Assembly: GCA_028279875.1 (NCBI GenBank)
Contig: JANQMU010000103.1
Coordinates: 1 to 52,959, forward strand
DNA from: Rhizobiaceae bacterium
GTDB lineage: Bacteria; Pseudomonadota; Alphaproteobacteria; Rhizobiales; Rhizobiaceae
Direction: 5' to 3'
DNA length: 52,959 nt
In this document: positions 33,603-42,343 of the stretch, piece by piece
How positions within the stretch are numbered: position 1 is the stretch's first letter
Layout of the letters: every line of letters starts with the position of its first letter
Program-made: the position numbers and the translations under genes
Notes under the pieces: generated by a model
Told to the model about the DNA's origin: nothing
Database searches by the model: none
What the model saw: the letters and a program-made list of their open reading frames with translations, nothing else

Positions 33603-33632
33603 TTTATACAACCGGACCATTTGCTCTGACAA
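33603..33632 (-). promoter_or_regulatory. Probable promoter of plsY-dprA
   Basis: On the minus strand TTGTCA (33632-33627), an 18-bp spacer and TATAAA (33608-33603). The hexamers match consensus at five of six positions each. The -10 lies about 55 bp from the plsY ATG. Confidence 0.5.
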
Positions 33633-33653
33633 ACGCGGTTTGGTGCGGATGTG

Positions 33654-34934
33654 TCACTCCGCCTGAAAAACGAATTCGCCGGCGACCATGGTTCGCACGA
33701 CGCGGCCCTGGAACCGGGCGTCCTCGAAGGGCGTGTTCTTGGAGCGTGAATGCAGCTGTTCCTTCGAGACAACCCAGGGTTCGTCGAGATCGACGACGGC
33801 AAGGTCGGCGCGGCTGCCCGGCTTCAGCGATCCGGCATCCAGGCCAAAAATGGCCGCCGGCCGTGTCGACAGCGCGTCGATGATCCGCATCAGCGGCACC
33901 TCGCCATTGTGGTGAAGCCTCAGCGCCGCGGCGAGCAGCGTCTCGAGCCCGACGGCGCCATCGGCCGCATCACCGAAGGGCAGCCTTTTCGTGTCGACAT
34001 CCTGCGGGTCGTGGGACGAGACGATGATGTCCAGGTCACCGGCACGCAGGGCTTCGATCATGGCCTGCCTGTCGTCCTCGCTGCGAAGCGGCGGAGACAG
34101 GCGAAAGAAGGTCCGGTATTCGCCAATGTCGTTTTCGTTGAGCGACAGGTGGTTGATCGATATGCCGCAGGTCACATCGGCGCCGCGGGACCGGGCTGCG
34201 CGGATGGCGTCCATCGAATCGGATGTCGAAACCTTGGCTGCGTGATAGCGGGCACCGGTCAGTCCGGCGAGCCTGAGATCGCGTTCGAGCGGAATGATCT
34301 CCGCCTCGCGGGGTATGCCCTCAAGGCCCAGCCAGCTTGCAAACAGGCCCTCATTCATGACGCCCTGGGCAGCAAGGGCATTGTCCTGGGTCTCGCGGGC
34401 GACAACCAGCCCGAAGTCACGCGCATAGGTGAGGGCGCGGCGCATCACCAGGGCGTTGCACTGGGATCGACGGCCATCGGTCAGCATGACGGCGCCGGCA
34501 TCCCGCAACAGCCCGTATTCGGTCAGCTCTTGGCCCGCCAGCCCCTTGGTCATCGCGGCGGAGGGGTGGATGTTGATGCAGGACTGTTCACGGGCTGTTC
34601 TGAGAACGAACTCCACCAGCGCGACATCGTCGATGACGGGGTCGGTGTCCGGCATCATAATGAGCGAAGTGACGCCGCCGGCCGCCGCCGCAAGGCTGAC
34701 GGAGGCGATGGTTTCGCGGTGCTCGGCGCCGGGCTCTCCGACAAAGACGCGCGCATCGACCAGTCCGGGCACGATCAGCCGGCCGCCGCAATCGATCTGT
34801 TCGGAGGCGTCCGGCGGCGGCGCATCGGTAACGCATTGCGCAATGCGGCCGTCTTCGATGACGAGCGAGCCGGTCGCGTCCAGGGCTTGTGACGGGTCGA
34901 CGATGCGGGCGTTGGTCAGGACAAGCTTGGTCAT
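33654..34934 (-). CDS. pyrC: Dihydroorotase-like protein, probably non-catalytic (PyrC'/PyrX type)
   Basis: Amidohydrolase-fold protein of 426 residues next to pyrB, overlapping the pyrB stop by 4 bp. Active dihydroorotases carry D-x-H-x-H after VPG; here the segment is VPGLVDARVFVGEPGAEHRE, with the two metal histidines replaced by Arg62 and Phe64. The later metal-aspartate loop is IVSSHDPQDVDTKRLPF, also unlike the active ATDHAPH. So the dinuclear metal site is missing. In Pseudomonas an inactive PyrC' is a structural partner of aspartate carbamoyltransferase, and the operon here suggests the same role. A working dihydroorotase must then be encoded elsewhere. The loss of the ligands is seen; the structural role is inferred. 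Confidence 0.9.
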   Translation of the reverse strand: MTKLVLTNARIVDPSQALDATGSLVIEDGRIAQCVTDAPPPDASEQIDCGGRLIVPGLVDARVFVGEPGAEHRETIASVSLAAAAGGVTSLIMMPDTDPVIDDVALVEFVLRTAREQSCINIHPSAAMTKGLAGQELTEYGLLRDAGAVMLTDGRRSQCNALVMRRALTYARDFGLVVARETQDNALAAQGVMNEGLFASWLGLEGIPREAEIIPLERDLRLAGLTGARYHAAKVSTSDSMDAIRAARSRGADVTCGISINHLSLNENDIGEYRTFFRLSPPLRSEDDRQAMIEALRAGDLDIIVSSHDPQDVDTKRLPFGDAADGAVGLETLLAAALRLHHNGEVPLMRIIDALSTRPAAIFGLDAGSLKPGSRADLAVVDLDEPWVVSKEQLHSRSKNTPFEDARFQGRVVRTMVAGEFVFQAE

Positions 34935-35869
34935 GGCCTCGGCCCTCCATCGTCCGACAGCATCAGGGCCTCCATGACCGCCATGCGAACGGCGACGCCC
35001 ATCTCGACCTGCGCCTCAATGACGCTTTGCGGCCCGTCGGCGATTTCGGAGGCGATCTCCACCCCGCGGTTCATCGGTCCGGGATGCATGACAAGCGCAT
35101 CGTCCCGGGCATGGGACAGTTTTTCGGCATCAAGCCCGAAATAGCGGAAATATTCGCGAACCGACGGAACGAAGGAGCCGCTCATCCGTTCGCGCTGAAG
35201 CCGCAGCATCATGACGACATCGGCATCGCGCAGGCCCTCGCGCATATCGTGAAAGACCTCGACACCCATATTCTCGATGCCGGCCGGCAGCAGGGTCGAG
35301 GGGGCGATTACCCGGACCCGGGCGCCGAGCGCGTTGAGAAGCAGAATGTTCGACCGGGCGACCCGGCTGTGCAGAACATCACCGCAGATCGCGACCGTCA
35401 GCCGGGCGATCCTGCCCTTTTCCCGGCGGATGGTCAGCGCATCGAGCAGCGCCTGGGTCGGGTGTTCATGGGCGCCGTCGCCGGCATTGACCACCGAGCA
35501 GCCGACTTTCTGGGCAAGCAGTGCCGATGCGCCGGCCGATGCATGGCGGATCACCAGAATGTCAGGGTGCATCGCATTCAGCGTCATTGCGGTGTCGATC
35601 AGCGTTTCGCCCTTTTTCACCGAGGAATTGCCCACCGCCATGTTCATCACGTCGGCGCCGAGGCGCTTGCCGGCAAGCTCGAACGAGGCCTGGGTGCGGG
35701 TTGAAGCTTCGAAGAACAGATTTATATGTGTCAGGCCGCGCAGAGTGCTTGTTTTCTTTTCCCGCCGACGACTGAGTTTGACCGCCTCATCGGCCTTGTC
35801 GAGGAGATACATGATATCCAACTCGGTCAGCCCGTTGATGCCCAGGAGATGCCGGTGGGAAAAAACCAT
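34931..35869 (-). CDS. pyrB: Aspartate carbamoyltransferase catalytic subunit
   Basis: Second enzyme of pyrimidine synthesis, joining carbamoyl phosphate and aspartate; 312 residues. The carbamoyl phosphate loop is FFEASTRTQASFELAGKRLG, followed by KGETLIDTAMTLN (Lys loop). HEHPTQALLDALTIRR is the HPTQ motif, and the aspartate-binding segment is RLQRERMSG with the C-terminal VMHPGPMNRGVEI. The ATG at 35869 gives the normal MVFSHRHLLGI start; an in-frame TTG at 35884 would add five residues. No regulatory pyrI is present, and a dihydroorotase-like partner follows with a 4-bp overlap. A promoter lies 34 bp upstream. Confidence 0.96.
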   Translation of the reverse strand: MVFSHRHLLGINGLTELDIMYLLDKADEAVKLSRRREKKTSTLRGLTHINLFFEASTRTQASFELAGKRLGADVMNMAVGNSSVKKGETLIDTAMTLNAMHPDILVIRHASAGASALLAQKVGCSVVNAGDGAHEHPTQALLDALTIRREKGRIARLTVAICGDVLHSRVARSNILLLNALGARVRVIAPSTLLPAGIENMGVEVFHDMREGLRDADVVMMLRLQRERMSGSFVPSVREYFRYFGLDAEKLSHARDDALVMHPGPMNRGVEIASEIADGPQSVIEAQVEMGVAVRMAVMEALMLSDDGGPRP

Positions 35870-35902
35870 GAAGGGTACTCGCAAATTCGATCAATTGGCG
35901 CT

Positions 35903-35931
35903 TCTATAGGCGTGATCCGGCGAATCGGCAA
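35903..35931 (-). promoter_or_regulatory. Probable promoter of pyrB-pyrC
   Basis: On the minus strand TTGCCG (35931-35926), a 17-bp spacer and TATAGA (35908-35903). The -10 is 34 bp from the pyrB ATG. No attenuator was seen in the short leader. Confidence 0.5.
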
Positions 35932-35973
35932 GAAAACCGGAACGAAGCCTTGCCCAACAGGAATGCGACCGCG

Positions 35974-37638
35974 ATGTCCGACGCAAAAGCACCCCGCACG
36001 ACCCATGATGTGACCAACCAGCCCGGGCTCTACAGCGGCGTGGATGCCTATCTGTCGGACCCGATCCTGAGCGAAGTCGGACGGGAGATGCCGAAGACGT
36101 TGCGGGACGGGTTCTCGACGCTCGGCCGGTTCATCACCTCGCCCGAAGCGCAGGATCTCGCTAGAATCGCCAACCGGTCGACACCGGAACTGCGAAGCTT
36201 TGACAGCCAGGGGCATCGGATCGACGAGGTCGAGTACCATCCCGCCTATCACGCGTTGATGCGCCGCTCCATGCTCAATGGCCTGCACGCATCGATCTGG
36301 GAAAACGCCGCCGGGAAAAACAGTACCGAGAGGGGAATCGCTCACACGGCCCGGGCGGTCCGGTTCTTCCTGACCGCAGGTCTCGAATGCGGTCATTTGT
36401 GTCCGATCACCATGACCAGCGCGTCGCTTGCGCCGATCCGGGCGAATCCGACGGTCCATCGTCAGTGGGCGCCCAAGATTCTGTCGCGGAAATATGATGC
36501 CTCCCACCGTCCCGTCAATGAGAAGAACAGCGCGACGATCGGCATGGGCATGACGGAAAAACAGGGCGGAACGGATGTCCGGGCCAATACCAGTTCGGCG
36601 CAGCGGGCCGGCGACGGCGTCTACCGACTGACCGGACACAAGTGGTTCATGTCGGCGCCGATGAGCGACGCCTTCGTCATGCTGGCGCAGATGGAGGAGG
36701 GGCTGGGCTGTTTTCTCGTGCCACGGCTGCTGGAGGACGGCAGCCGGAACGGTTTGCAGCTGCAACGCCTGAAGGACAAGCTCGGCAACCGGTCAAACGC
36801 CTCAAGCGAAGTCGAGTTCATGAATGCCCATGGCTATCTTCTCGGCGAGCCGGGCAAGGGGGTCCGCACCATTCTTGAAATGGTGACGCTGACCCGGCTG
36901 GACTGCGCCATCGCATCGGCGGGGATCATGCGGATCTGCCTGGGTATCGCCGTGCATCACTGCCGCCAGCGAAAGGTTTTCGGCAGGGTGCTGACCGATC
37001 AGCCGCTGATGGCCCGTGTGCTGGCTGACATGGCCCTCGATGTCGCCGCGGCCACGGCGCTCGTCATGCGTCTCGCCAACGCCTTCGACCGGGCCGCGAC
37101 CAATCCCCAGGAGGCGGCCTATGTGCGGGTCATGACCCCGGTGGTGAAATACTGGATATGCAAGATGGCGCCGTCCTTCATCTATGAGGCGATGGAATGC
37201 ATGGGCGGCAATGGCTATGTGGAGGAACTGCCGCTGGCCCGCCACTACCGGGAAGCGCCGGTCAATGCGATCTGGGAAGGATCGGGAAATGTCATGGCGC
37301 TCGATCTCATGCGCGTGCTCGGTCGCGATTCGCGGCATTTCGAGACCACGGTTGCGATGATTGCCGGGGACCTCGGCGAGTTTTCGAAGCGTACGGTCGA
37401 TGTGCTGGCCGCAGCGGCGGCGCTGTGCCAGAGGGACGAAGGGGCTTCACGCATGCTTGTCGAGCAACTGGCGCTGTCGGCGGCTGCCGCGGAACTGCAT
37501 CGGCTCGGGGCAGGGCGGATCGCTGACGCGTTTTCCGAATCGCGTCTTGCCGGGGCCTATCGCACGACCTACGGCATGCTGGATCTTCGCTTCGATGCCG
37601 GACAGATCATCGACCTTCTCTATCCGGAGGCGACATAG
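35974..37638 (+). CDS. aidB: AidB-like acyl-CoA dehydrogenase family protein
   Basis: Flavoprotein of 554 residues, the size of AidB (about 540) and clearly longer than ordinary acyl-CoA dehydrogenases (about 380). The N-terminal AidB part has TTHDVTNQPGLYSGVDAYLS, followed by the dehydrogenase middle domain with MGMTEKQGGTDVRANTS and the FAD-side region. The C-terminal helical domain has YEAMECMGGNGYVEELPLAR and NAIWEGSGNVMALDLMRVL. E. coli AidB belongs to the adaptive response to alkylating agents; no ada-like gene is near. The ATG at 35974 is preferred over an in-frame TTG at 35950. The last 19 bp overlap the convergent AEC transporter gene. Confidence 0.9.
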   Translation: MSDAKAPRTTHDVTNQPGLYSGVDAYLSDPILSEVGREMPKTLRDGFSTLGRFITSPEAQDLARIANRSTPELRSFDSQGHRIDEVEYHPAYHALMRRSMLNGLHASIWENAAGKNSTERGIAHTARAVRFFLTAGLECGHLCPITMTSASLAPIRANPTVHRQWAPKILSRKYDASHRPVNEKNSATIGMGMTEKQGGTDVRANTSSAQRAGDGVYRLTGHKWFMSAPMSDAFVMLAQMEEGLGCFLVPRLLEDGSRNGLQLQRLKDKLGNRSNASSEVEFMNAHGYLLGEPGKGVRTILEMVTLTRLDCAIASAGIMRICLGIAVHHCRQRKVFGRVLTDQPLMARVLADMALDVAAATALVMRLANAFDRAATNPQEAAYVRVMTPVVKYWICKMAPSFIYEAMECMGGNGYVEELPLARHYREAPVNAIWEGSGNVMALDLMRVLGRDSRHFETTVAMIAGDLGEFSKRTVDVLAAAAALCQRDEGASRMLVEQLALSAAAAELHRLGAGRIADAFSESRLAGAYRTTYGMLDLRFDAGQIIDLLYPEAT

Positions 37639-38555
37639 GTCGCCAGATAGATCACCAGCGGGATCGTCACAAAAGAAACTGCGGTCTGCAGTGTGGCGAT
37701 GGTTGCGTAAAGCGGTGCCTCGCCGCCCAGTTGCCGGGCCAGCAGGAAACCGTTCATCGCGGTCGGAACGGCGCCGTTGAGGGCAACGATGATCAGCGCC
37801 TCGCCTCGAACGCCGAACAGCCAGCACGCTGTCGTCAGCACCAGCGGATAGACAAGAAGCTTGCCGGCCATGCACAGGATTGAAATCAGCCGGGGGCGGA
37901 TGGTTTCGCGTATTCTAAGGCCTGCGCCGACCATGATCAGACCGATGCCGAGCGCGGCGCTGGCGACCAGGTCGATGGCCTGCTCGACGGGCTGGTAGAG
38001 GGTAATGCCGAAATAACGCAGCGCCAGACCGGCAAGACAGGCCAGGATCAGCGGATTCGTCACGACCCGCCTGGAAAAGGCACCGATATCGGGGGAGGGG
38101 CTGAGATACCAGACCATCTGGACGACATTGCCGAAATTGATCGGCAACACGACGATTGCCATGAGCAGGGCGGTCAGCGCCAGGCCGGTCTCGCCAAAAA
38201 GCCTGTCGGCGATGGCGAGGCCAACGAAAGCGTTCCAGCGGGTCGTCGTCTGAATGACGGTAGTGAACTCCGGCAGCGAAATGCCGTGCCTTCGAAACAA
38301 TGGCCAGGACAGAAAGAGCAGAATGAAAACGCCGATGACGGTCAGGAGACCGCCGGCCGCGACGCCTCCAAGGCCGATGCCGCTGAAATCCGCCCTGTAG
38401 AGCGTCAGCAGCAAAAGCGCCGGGAACAGCACATAATAGCCGATCTCCTCCAGACCATGCCACACCGAACGATCGACCAGGGGCGCGCGCTTGAGCAGCA
38501 CACCGAGAATGACGAGCATGAATATCGGCAAGGTGCTTTCGAAAATCGGGAGCAT
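37620..38555 (-). CDS. AEC (auxin efflux carrier) family transporter
   Basis: Membrane transporter of 311 residues with about ten helices, arranged as two five-helix halves typical of the AEC/bile-acid-symporter fold. It starts MLPIFESTLPIFMLVILGVL; the N-terminal family Asn motif (TRWNAFVGLAIA) lies near 105 and the C-terminal ALNGAVPTAMNGFLLARQ near 260-280. Bacterial members export or import malonate, malate and related acids; the substrate here is unknown. In-frame ATG codons also exist at 38573 and 38594; 38555 is chosen because it begins at the first membrane helix. Confidence 0.88.
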   Translation of the reverse strand: MLPIFESTLPIFMLVILGVLLKRAPLVDRSVWHGLEEIGYYVLFPALLLLTLYRADFSGIGLGGVAAGGLLTVIGVFILLFLSWPLFRRHGISLPEFTTVIQTTTRWNAFVGLAIADRLFGETGLALTALLMAIVVLPINFGNVVQMVWYLSPSPDIGAFSRRVVTNPLILACLAGLALRYFGITLYQPVEQAIDLVASAALGIGLIMVGAGLRIRETIRPRLISILCMAGKLLVYPLVLTTACWLFGVRGEALIIVALNGAVPTAMNGFLLARQLGGEAPLYATIATLQTAVSFVTIPLVIYLATYVASG

Positions 38556-38771
38556 AGGCCTGCATACCGACATGGCTCCGGCGCGACAAGGCAACGCAAT
38601 ATTAACCTTAACAAATGGTTTACGTTGCGTCCGGCGTGCAAAGCCATCAATCTGGCGGGACGATCATTTTTATCCATCGCTGTGGCGGGGTGGACGGGCG
38701 ACCATGCGTCTCCATGTAAGAGCGAGCCGGTCCGGCAATCGGGGCGGCACAGTGCCGAGGGGGCAAACCGC

Positions 38772-39101
38772 ATGAAGTGGTTCTTGTTGGCGTGGCTGGT
38801 TCCGGTTGTCCTGCTGGGCGGCTGGTACGGCCTGTCTTACCACGATATTCACTTCGGTTTTGTCATGCTGACGCGCCGGACCCACGATCTGGTGTTCGAG
38901 ATTTACGGCAACATACTCGGCATGCCGCCACAGGATATTCCACCGCTGCTTTTCAAGGCCCTTTTCATCGACACGCTGATCGTGCTCGCCATCGTGGCGT
39001 TCCGATATCGCAAGGGCATCGGCGCCTGGATTCGTGAAAGGCGGGCGGGTTACGCTGAGCCGCCGGTAGAAAGCGAAGAAAGCCTGTCCAACGCCCCCTG
39101 A
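38772..39101 (+). CDS. Small membrane protein, DUF6105-like
   Basis: Protein of 109 residues: an N-terminal helix (MKWFLLAWLVPVVLLGGWYG), a central segment LTRRTHDLVFEIYGNILGMP, a second helix (about 64-82, LFIDTLIVLAIVAFRYR) and a charged acidic tail. From memory this matches a family annotated DUF6105 found beside ruvX in Hyphomicrobiales; I cannot confirm it here. GAGGGGGC before the ATG supports this start rather than the longer open frame. Its 3' end overlaps the convergent ruvX by 52 bp. Function unknown. Confidence 0.72.
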   Translation: MKWFLLAWLVPVVLLGGWYGLSYHDIHFGFVMLTRRTHDLVFEIYGNILGMPPQDIPPLLFKALFIDTLIVLAIVAFRYRKGIGAWIRERRAGYAEPPVESEESLSNAP

Positions 39102-39532
39102 AGGATAAAGGCTGCGGCGGCCGCATCGACACGGTCGGCCCGTTTCTTTCGCGACACATCCATTTCGAGCAGCGCTCGCTCGGCTGCGACGGTCGAAAGC
39201 CGCTCGTCCCAGAACGCAAAATCGAGGTCGGTCCGTTCCGCCATATTGCGCACAAAGGCGCGTGTCGCCTGGACCCTCGGTCCCGCCGAGCCATCCATGT
39301 TGACCGGCAGGCCGACAACGCAGCCCCCGACGTTTTCGCGGCGCAGCAGGGCGAGCAGCGCCTCGGCATCCTTTGCAAATTTGACCCGGCGGATGACCGT
39401 GCGGGGCGTTGCCAGCGACAATCCGAGGTCGCTGACGGCAACACCGATCGTCTTTGTTCCCAGATCCAGGCCCGCAAGCACGGTGCCGGGCGTCAATCGG
39501 GCAGCAAGGTCCTCCAGCGACACAACATTCAT
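39050..39532 (-). CDS. ruvX: Putative pre-16S rRNA nuclease / Holliday junction resolvase RuvX (YqgF)
   Basis: RNase H-fold nuclease of 160 residues. The first catalytic aspartate is Asp23 in LAGLDLGTKTIGVAVSD, the glutamate lies in FAFWDERLSTVAAERALLE, and the final aspartate is in RADRVDAAAAAFILQG. YqgF proteins mature the 5' end of 16S rRNA and were earlier proposed as resolvases. It is divergent from the UPF0173 hydrolase gene and convergent with DUF6105, overlapping it by 52 bp. This location just before gatCA is conserved in the order. Confidence 0.93.
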   Translation of the reverse strand: MNVVSLEDLAARLTPGTVLAGLDLGTKTIGVAVSDLGLSLATPRTVIRRVKFAKDAEALLALLRRENVGGCVVGLPVNMDGSAGPRVQATRAFVRNMAERTDLDFAFWDERLSTVAAERALLEMDVSRKKRADRVDAAAAAFILQGALDRLSSLSTGGSA

Positions 39533-39627
39533 TTGGGCGATTCCGGTTTATCTGCCCGGTTCGTTCTTTTCAGTGCCCCTGTCAAGCCGTAAACTTGCCC
39601 CAGGCGTCGAAACTGAAAGGGTATGAG

Positions 39628-40335
39628 ATGAAAGTGCAATGGCTGGGCCACTCGGCATTTCGACTGGAAATCACCAAGGCCAAAATCCTGATCGATCCGT
39701 TTTTGACAGGAAACCCCAGTTTTTCGGGGCTGGATGCGAAGGACGCAGCCAGGGACGTGACCCACATCGTTTTGACCCACGGCCATGGCGACCATGTCGG
39801 TGACACGGTCGACATTGCGCGCGAGACCGGAGCGACCGTCATTGCCAATTACGACCTCGGCACCTGGCTCGGCCATTCGGGCGGGCTTGAAAAACTCGAT
39901 CTGGGCAATACCGGCGGGACGCTGAGCCATGACGGGTTCTCGGTGACCTTCGTGAACGCGCTGCATTCCTCGGCGCATCTGACGGAAAACGGGGTGTCGC
40001 ACTGTCTCGGAAATGCCAATGGCGTGGTTCTGCATTTCGACGACGAGCCGACGCTCCTGCATATGGGCGACACCGACATCTTCACCGATATGGCGCTGAT
40101 CCAGGAACTGCACGAGCCGCAAATCGGCATCGTTCCGATCGGTGACCGGTTCACCATGGGCGGCGCCGTGGCGGCGCTCGCCTGCCGCCGGTATTTCCGT
40201 TTTTCCACGATATTGCCCTGCCATTACGGGACCTTTCCGATCATCGACCAGACGCCGGAGAAGCTGATTGCCGGGATGGAGGGTGACGCCGGCAAGGTCA
40301 ATGCGCCGGCCGTCGGAGACTGGCTTGATCTCTAA
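39628..40335 (+). CDS. UPF0173 family metal-dependent hydrolase (metallo-beta-lactamase fold)
   Basis: Metallo-beta-lactamase fold protein of 235 residues. It opens MKVQWLGHSAFRLEI, has the zinc motif THGHGDH (His51, His53, Asp55, His56), further ligands in the ALHSSAH and MGDTDIF regions, and a final histidine in ILPCHYGTFPII. This is the UPF0173/YtkL group, whose natural substrate is not settled. The ATG at 39628 follows AAAGGGTATGAG; the frame is open further upstream through the divergent gene, but that is not coding. It sits 82 bp upstream of gatC. Confidence 0.92.
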   Translation: MKVQWLGHSAFRLEITKAKILIDPFLTGNPSFSGLDAKDAARDVTHIVLTHGHGDHVGDTVDIARETGATVIANYDLGTWLGHSGGLEKLDLGNTGGTLSHDGFSVTFVNALHSSAHLTENGVSHCLGNANGVVLHFDDEPTLLHMGDTDIFTDMALIQELHEPQIGIVPIGDRFTMGGAVAALACRRYFRFSTILPCHYGTFPIIDQTPEKLIAGMEGDAGKVNAPAVGDWLDL

Positions 40336-40417
40336 GGACGTGTGAAGCCATCAGCGCTTGCCCTGGCGGCGATGCGCCGCTATAGCCTGCGTGAAAATCC
40401 GTCCGGAGCCAGAAACC

Positions 40418-40705
40418 ATGTCCGTTGATCTGACGACAGTCAAACGCGTTGCGCATCTTGCCAGGATCGCCGTCTCGGAGGAGGAGGCGGTCGAGATGCA
40501 AAGCGGGCTCAATGCCATTCTGGGGTTTGTCGAGCAATTGAATGAAGTCGATATCGACGGTGTCGAAGCAATGACCTCGGTCATGCCGATGGACATGAAG
40601 AAACGCCAGGACACGGTGACCGATGGCGGCAAGGCGGGCGATATCGTCGCCAATGCGCCGCAGAGCGACGAGGATTTCTTCGTCGTCCCGAAGGTTGTCG
40701 AGTAG
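40418..40705 (+). CDS. gatC: Asp-tRNA(Asn)/Glu-tRNA(Gln) amidotransferase subunit C
   Basis: Small subunit (95 residues) that stabilises GatA in the GatCAB complex, which converts Glu-tRNA-Gln and Asp-tRNA-Asn to the correct amides. The sequence TTVKRVAHLARIAVSEEEAV and the C-terminal DGGKAGDIVANAPQSDEDFF followed by VVPKVVE are typical. The ATG at 40418 gives the normal length; the frame is open to 40358. A 96-bp gap separates it from gatA; gatB is not in the window. Confidence 0.95.
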   Translation: MSVDLTTVKRVAHLARIAVSEEEAVEMQSGLNAILGFVEQLNEVDIDGVEAMTSVMPMDMKKRQDTVTDGGKAGDIVANAPQSDEDFFVVPKVVE

Positions 40706-40801
40706 ATCAACCCCTCCTGGCCGCGACCGGCCGAAACACGCGCGAATGTCGACACCATTGAAACGATCGCGTGAACAGCCCTTTGAAAAGCGACGGACCC
40801 A

Positions 40802-42283
40802 ATGAGCGAACTGACCCGCCTGACGATCGCCGAAGCCCGCGACCGGCTGCGCGCCGGGGACATCACATCGGCCGAATTGACGGATGCCTATCTGAACGCC
40901 ATCGAGTCGGCCAATGATGCGATCAACGCTTATGTCACGGTGACGGCTGACACAGCGCGGCGCATGGCCAGTCAGTCGGACGAGCGGCTGGGGCGCGGCG
41001 AGGGCGGGGCGCTGGAAGGCATTCCACTGGGGATCAAGGACCTGTTTGGAACGCAGGATTTCCATACCCAGGCCTGCAGCCATATTCTCGACGGCTTCAA
41101 GCCGCGATACGAATCGACCGTGACTGGCAATTTGTGGGCCGACGGTGCAGTCATGCTCGGCAAGCTGAACATGGACGAGTTCGCCATGGGCTCGTCGAAC
41201 GAGACGTCGCATTACGGGCCGGTCACCAATCCCTGGCGCGCGCGCGGCGACAACAAGGCACTGGTGCCGGGCGGTTCGTCGGGCGGCTCGGCCGCGGCTG
41301 TCGCGGCGCATCTCTGTGCTGGCGCAACGGCCACCGATACCGGGGGATCGATCCGCCAGCCGGCGGCGTTTACCGGCACGGTGGGCGTCAAGCCGACCTA
41401 TGGGCGCTGTTCGCGCTGGGGGATTGTCGCCTTTGCCTCGTCCCTCGACCAGGCCGGTCCCATCACGCGCGATGTGCGCGATTCGGCAATCCTGCTGAAA
41501 TCAATGGCGTCGAGCGATCCGAAGGACACGACGTCGGTCGATCTGCCGGTTCCCGACTATGAGGCTGCGATCGGCCAGTCGGTCAAAGGCATGAAGATCG
41601 GTATTCCCAAGGAATACCGCATGGACGGGATGCCCGGGGAAATCGAAAGCCTGTGGCAAAAGGGCATTGCCTGGCTGAAGGACGCCGGCGCCGAGATCGT
41701 CGATATCTCGCTGCCGCACACGCGCTACGCGCTGCCGGCCTATTATATCGTGGCGCCGGCCGAAGCCTCGTCGAACCTGGCCCGCTATGACGGTGTGCGC
41801 TACGGGTTGCGCGAGCCCGGCGGCGATATTGTGGACATGTATGAAAAGACGCGGGCGGCCGGCTTCGGCGCTGAGGTCAAGCGGCGTATCCTGATCGGCA
41901 CCTATGTCCTGTCCTCCGGCTACTACGATGCCTACTATCTGAGGGCGCAGAAGGTCCGCACGTTGATCAAGCGGGATTTCGAAACGGTGTTTTCCGACGG
42001 GATCGACACGATCCTGACCCCTGCGACACCGTCAGCGGCCTTCGGGATCGCTGACCAGGACATGGCCGCCGACCCGGTGAAGATGTATCTCAACGATATC
42101 TTCACGGTGACGGTCAACATGGCCGGCCTGCCGGGCATCGCCGTGCCGGCCGGACTTGATGACGGCGGCCTTCCGCTCGGACTTCAGTTGATCGGCAAAC
42201 CCTTCGAGGAAGAAACGCTGTTTCGCACGGCCCATGTCATCGAGCAGGCGGCAGGGCGCTTCGAAGCGGAGAAATGGTGGTAG
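40802..42283 (+). CDS. gatA: Asp-tRNA(Asn)/Glu-tRNA(Gln) amidotransferase subunit A
   Basis: Glutaminase/amidase subunit, 493 residues, normal size. The amidase signature is GSSGGSAAAVAAHLCAGATA with the Ser-cisSer-Lys triad: Lys in PLGIKDLF, and serines in VPGGSSGGS and DTGGSIRQPAAF. The C-terminus is IEQAAGRFEAEKWW. Its last 45 bp and the first bases after the stop recur, decayed, at 44141-44197 beyond the autotransporter gene. It ends 60 bp before the convergent autotransporter gene. Confidence 0.96.
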   Translation: MSELTRLTIAEARDRLRAGDITSAELTDAYLNAIESANDAINAYVTVTADTARRMASQSDERLGRGEGGALEGIPLGIKDLFGTQDFHTQACSHILDGFKPRYESTVTGNLWADGAVMLGKLNMDEFAMGSSNETSHYGPVTNPWRARGDNKALVPGGSSGGSAAAVAAHLCAGATATDTGGSIRQPAAFTGTVGVKPTYGRCSRWGIVAFASSLDQAGPITRDVRDSAILLKSMASSDPKDTTSVDLPVPDYEAAIGQSVKGMKIGIPKEYRMDGMPGEIESLWQKGIAWLKDAGAEIVDISLPHTRYALPAYYIVAPAEASSNLARYDGVRYGLREPGGDIVDMYEKTRAAGFGAEVKRRILIGTYVLSSGYYDAYYLRAQKVRTLIKRDFETVFSDGIDTILTPATPSAAFGIADQDMAADPVKMYLNDIFTVTVNMAGLPGIAVPAGLDDGGLPLGLQLIGKPFEEETLFRTAHVIEQAAGRFEAEKWW

Positions 42284-42343
42284 CGGCGGCGTAGAATCAT
42301 CGACTGCCCGATTGGTAGGCACCGGCCAGCGCCGTGCGTAAAC

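Noticed and set aside
38590..38640. TTAAC-containing sequence resembling a CtrA site before the DUF6105 gene
   Set aside because: The spacing is TTAACCTTAAC and TTAA-N7-TTTA, not an exact TTAA-N7-TTAA, so it is not called.
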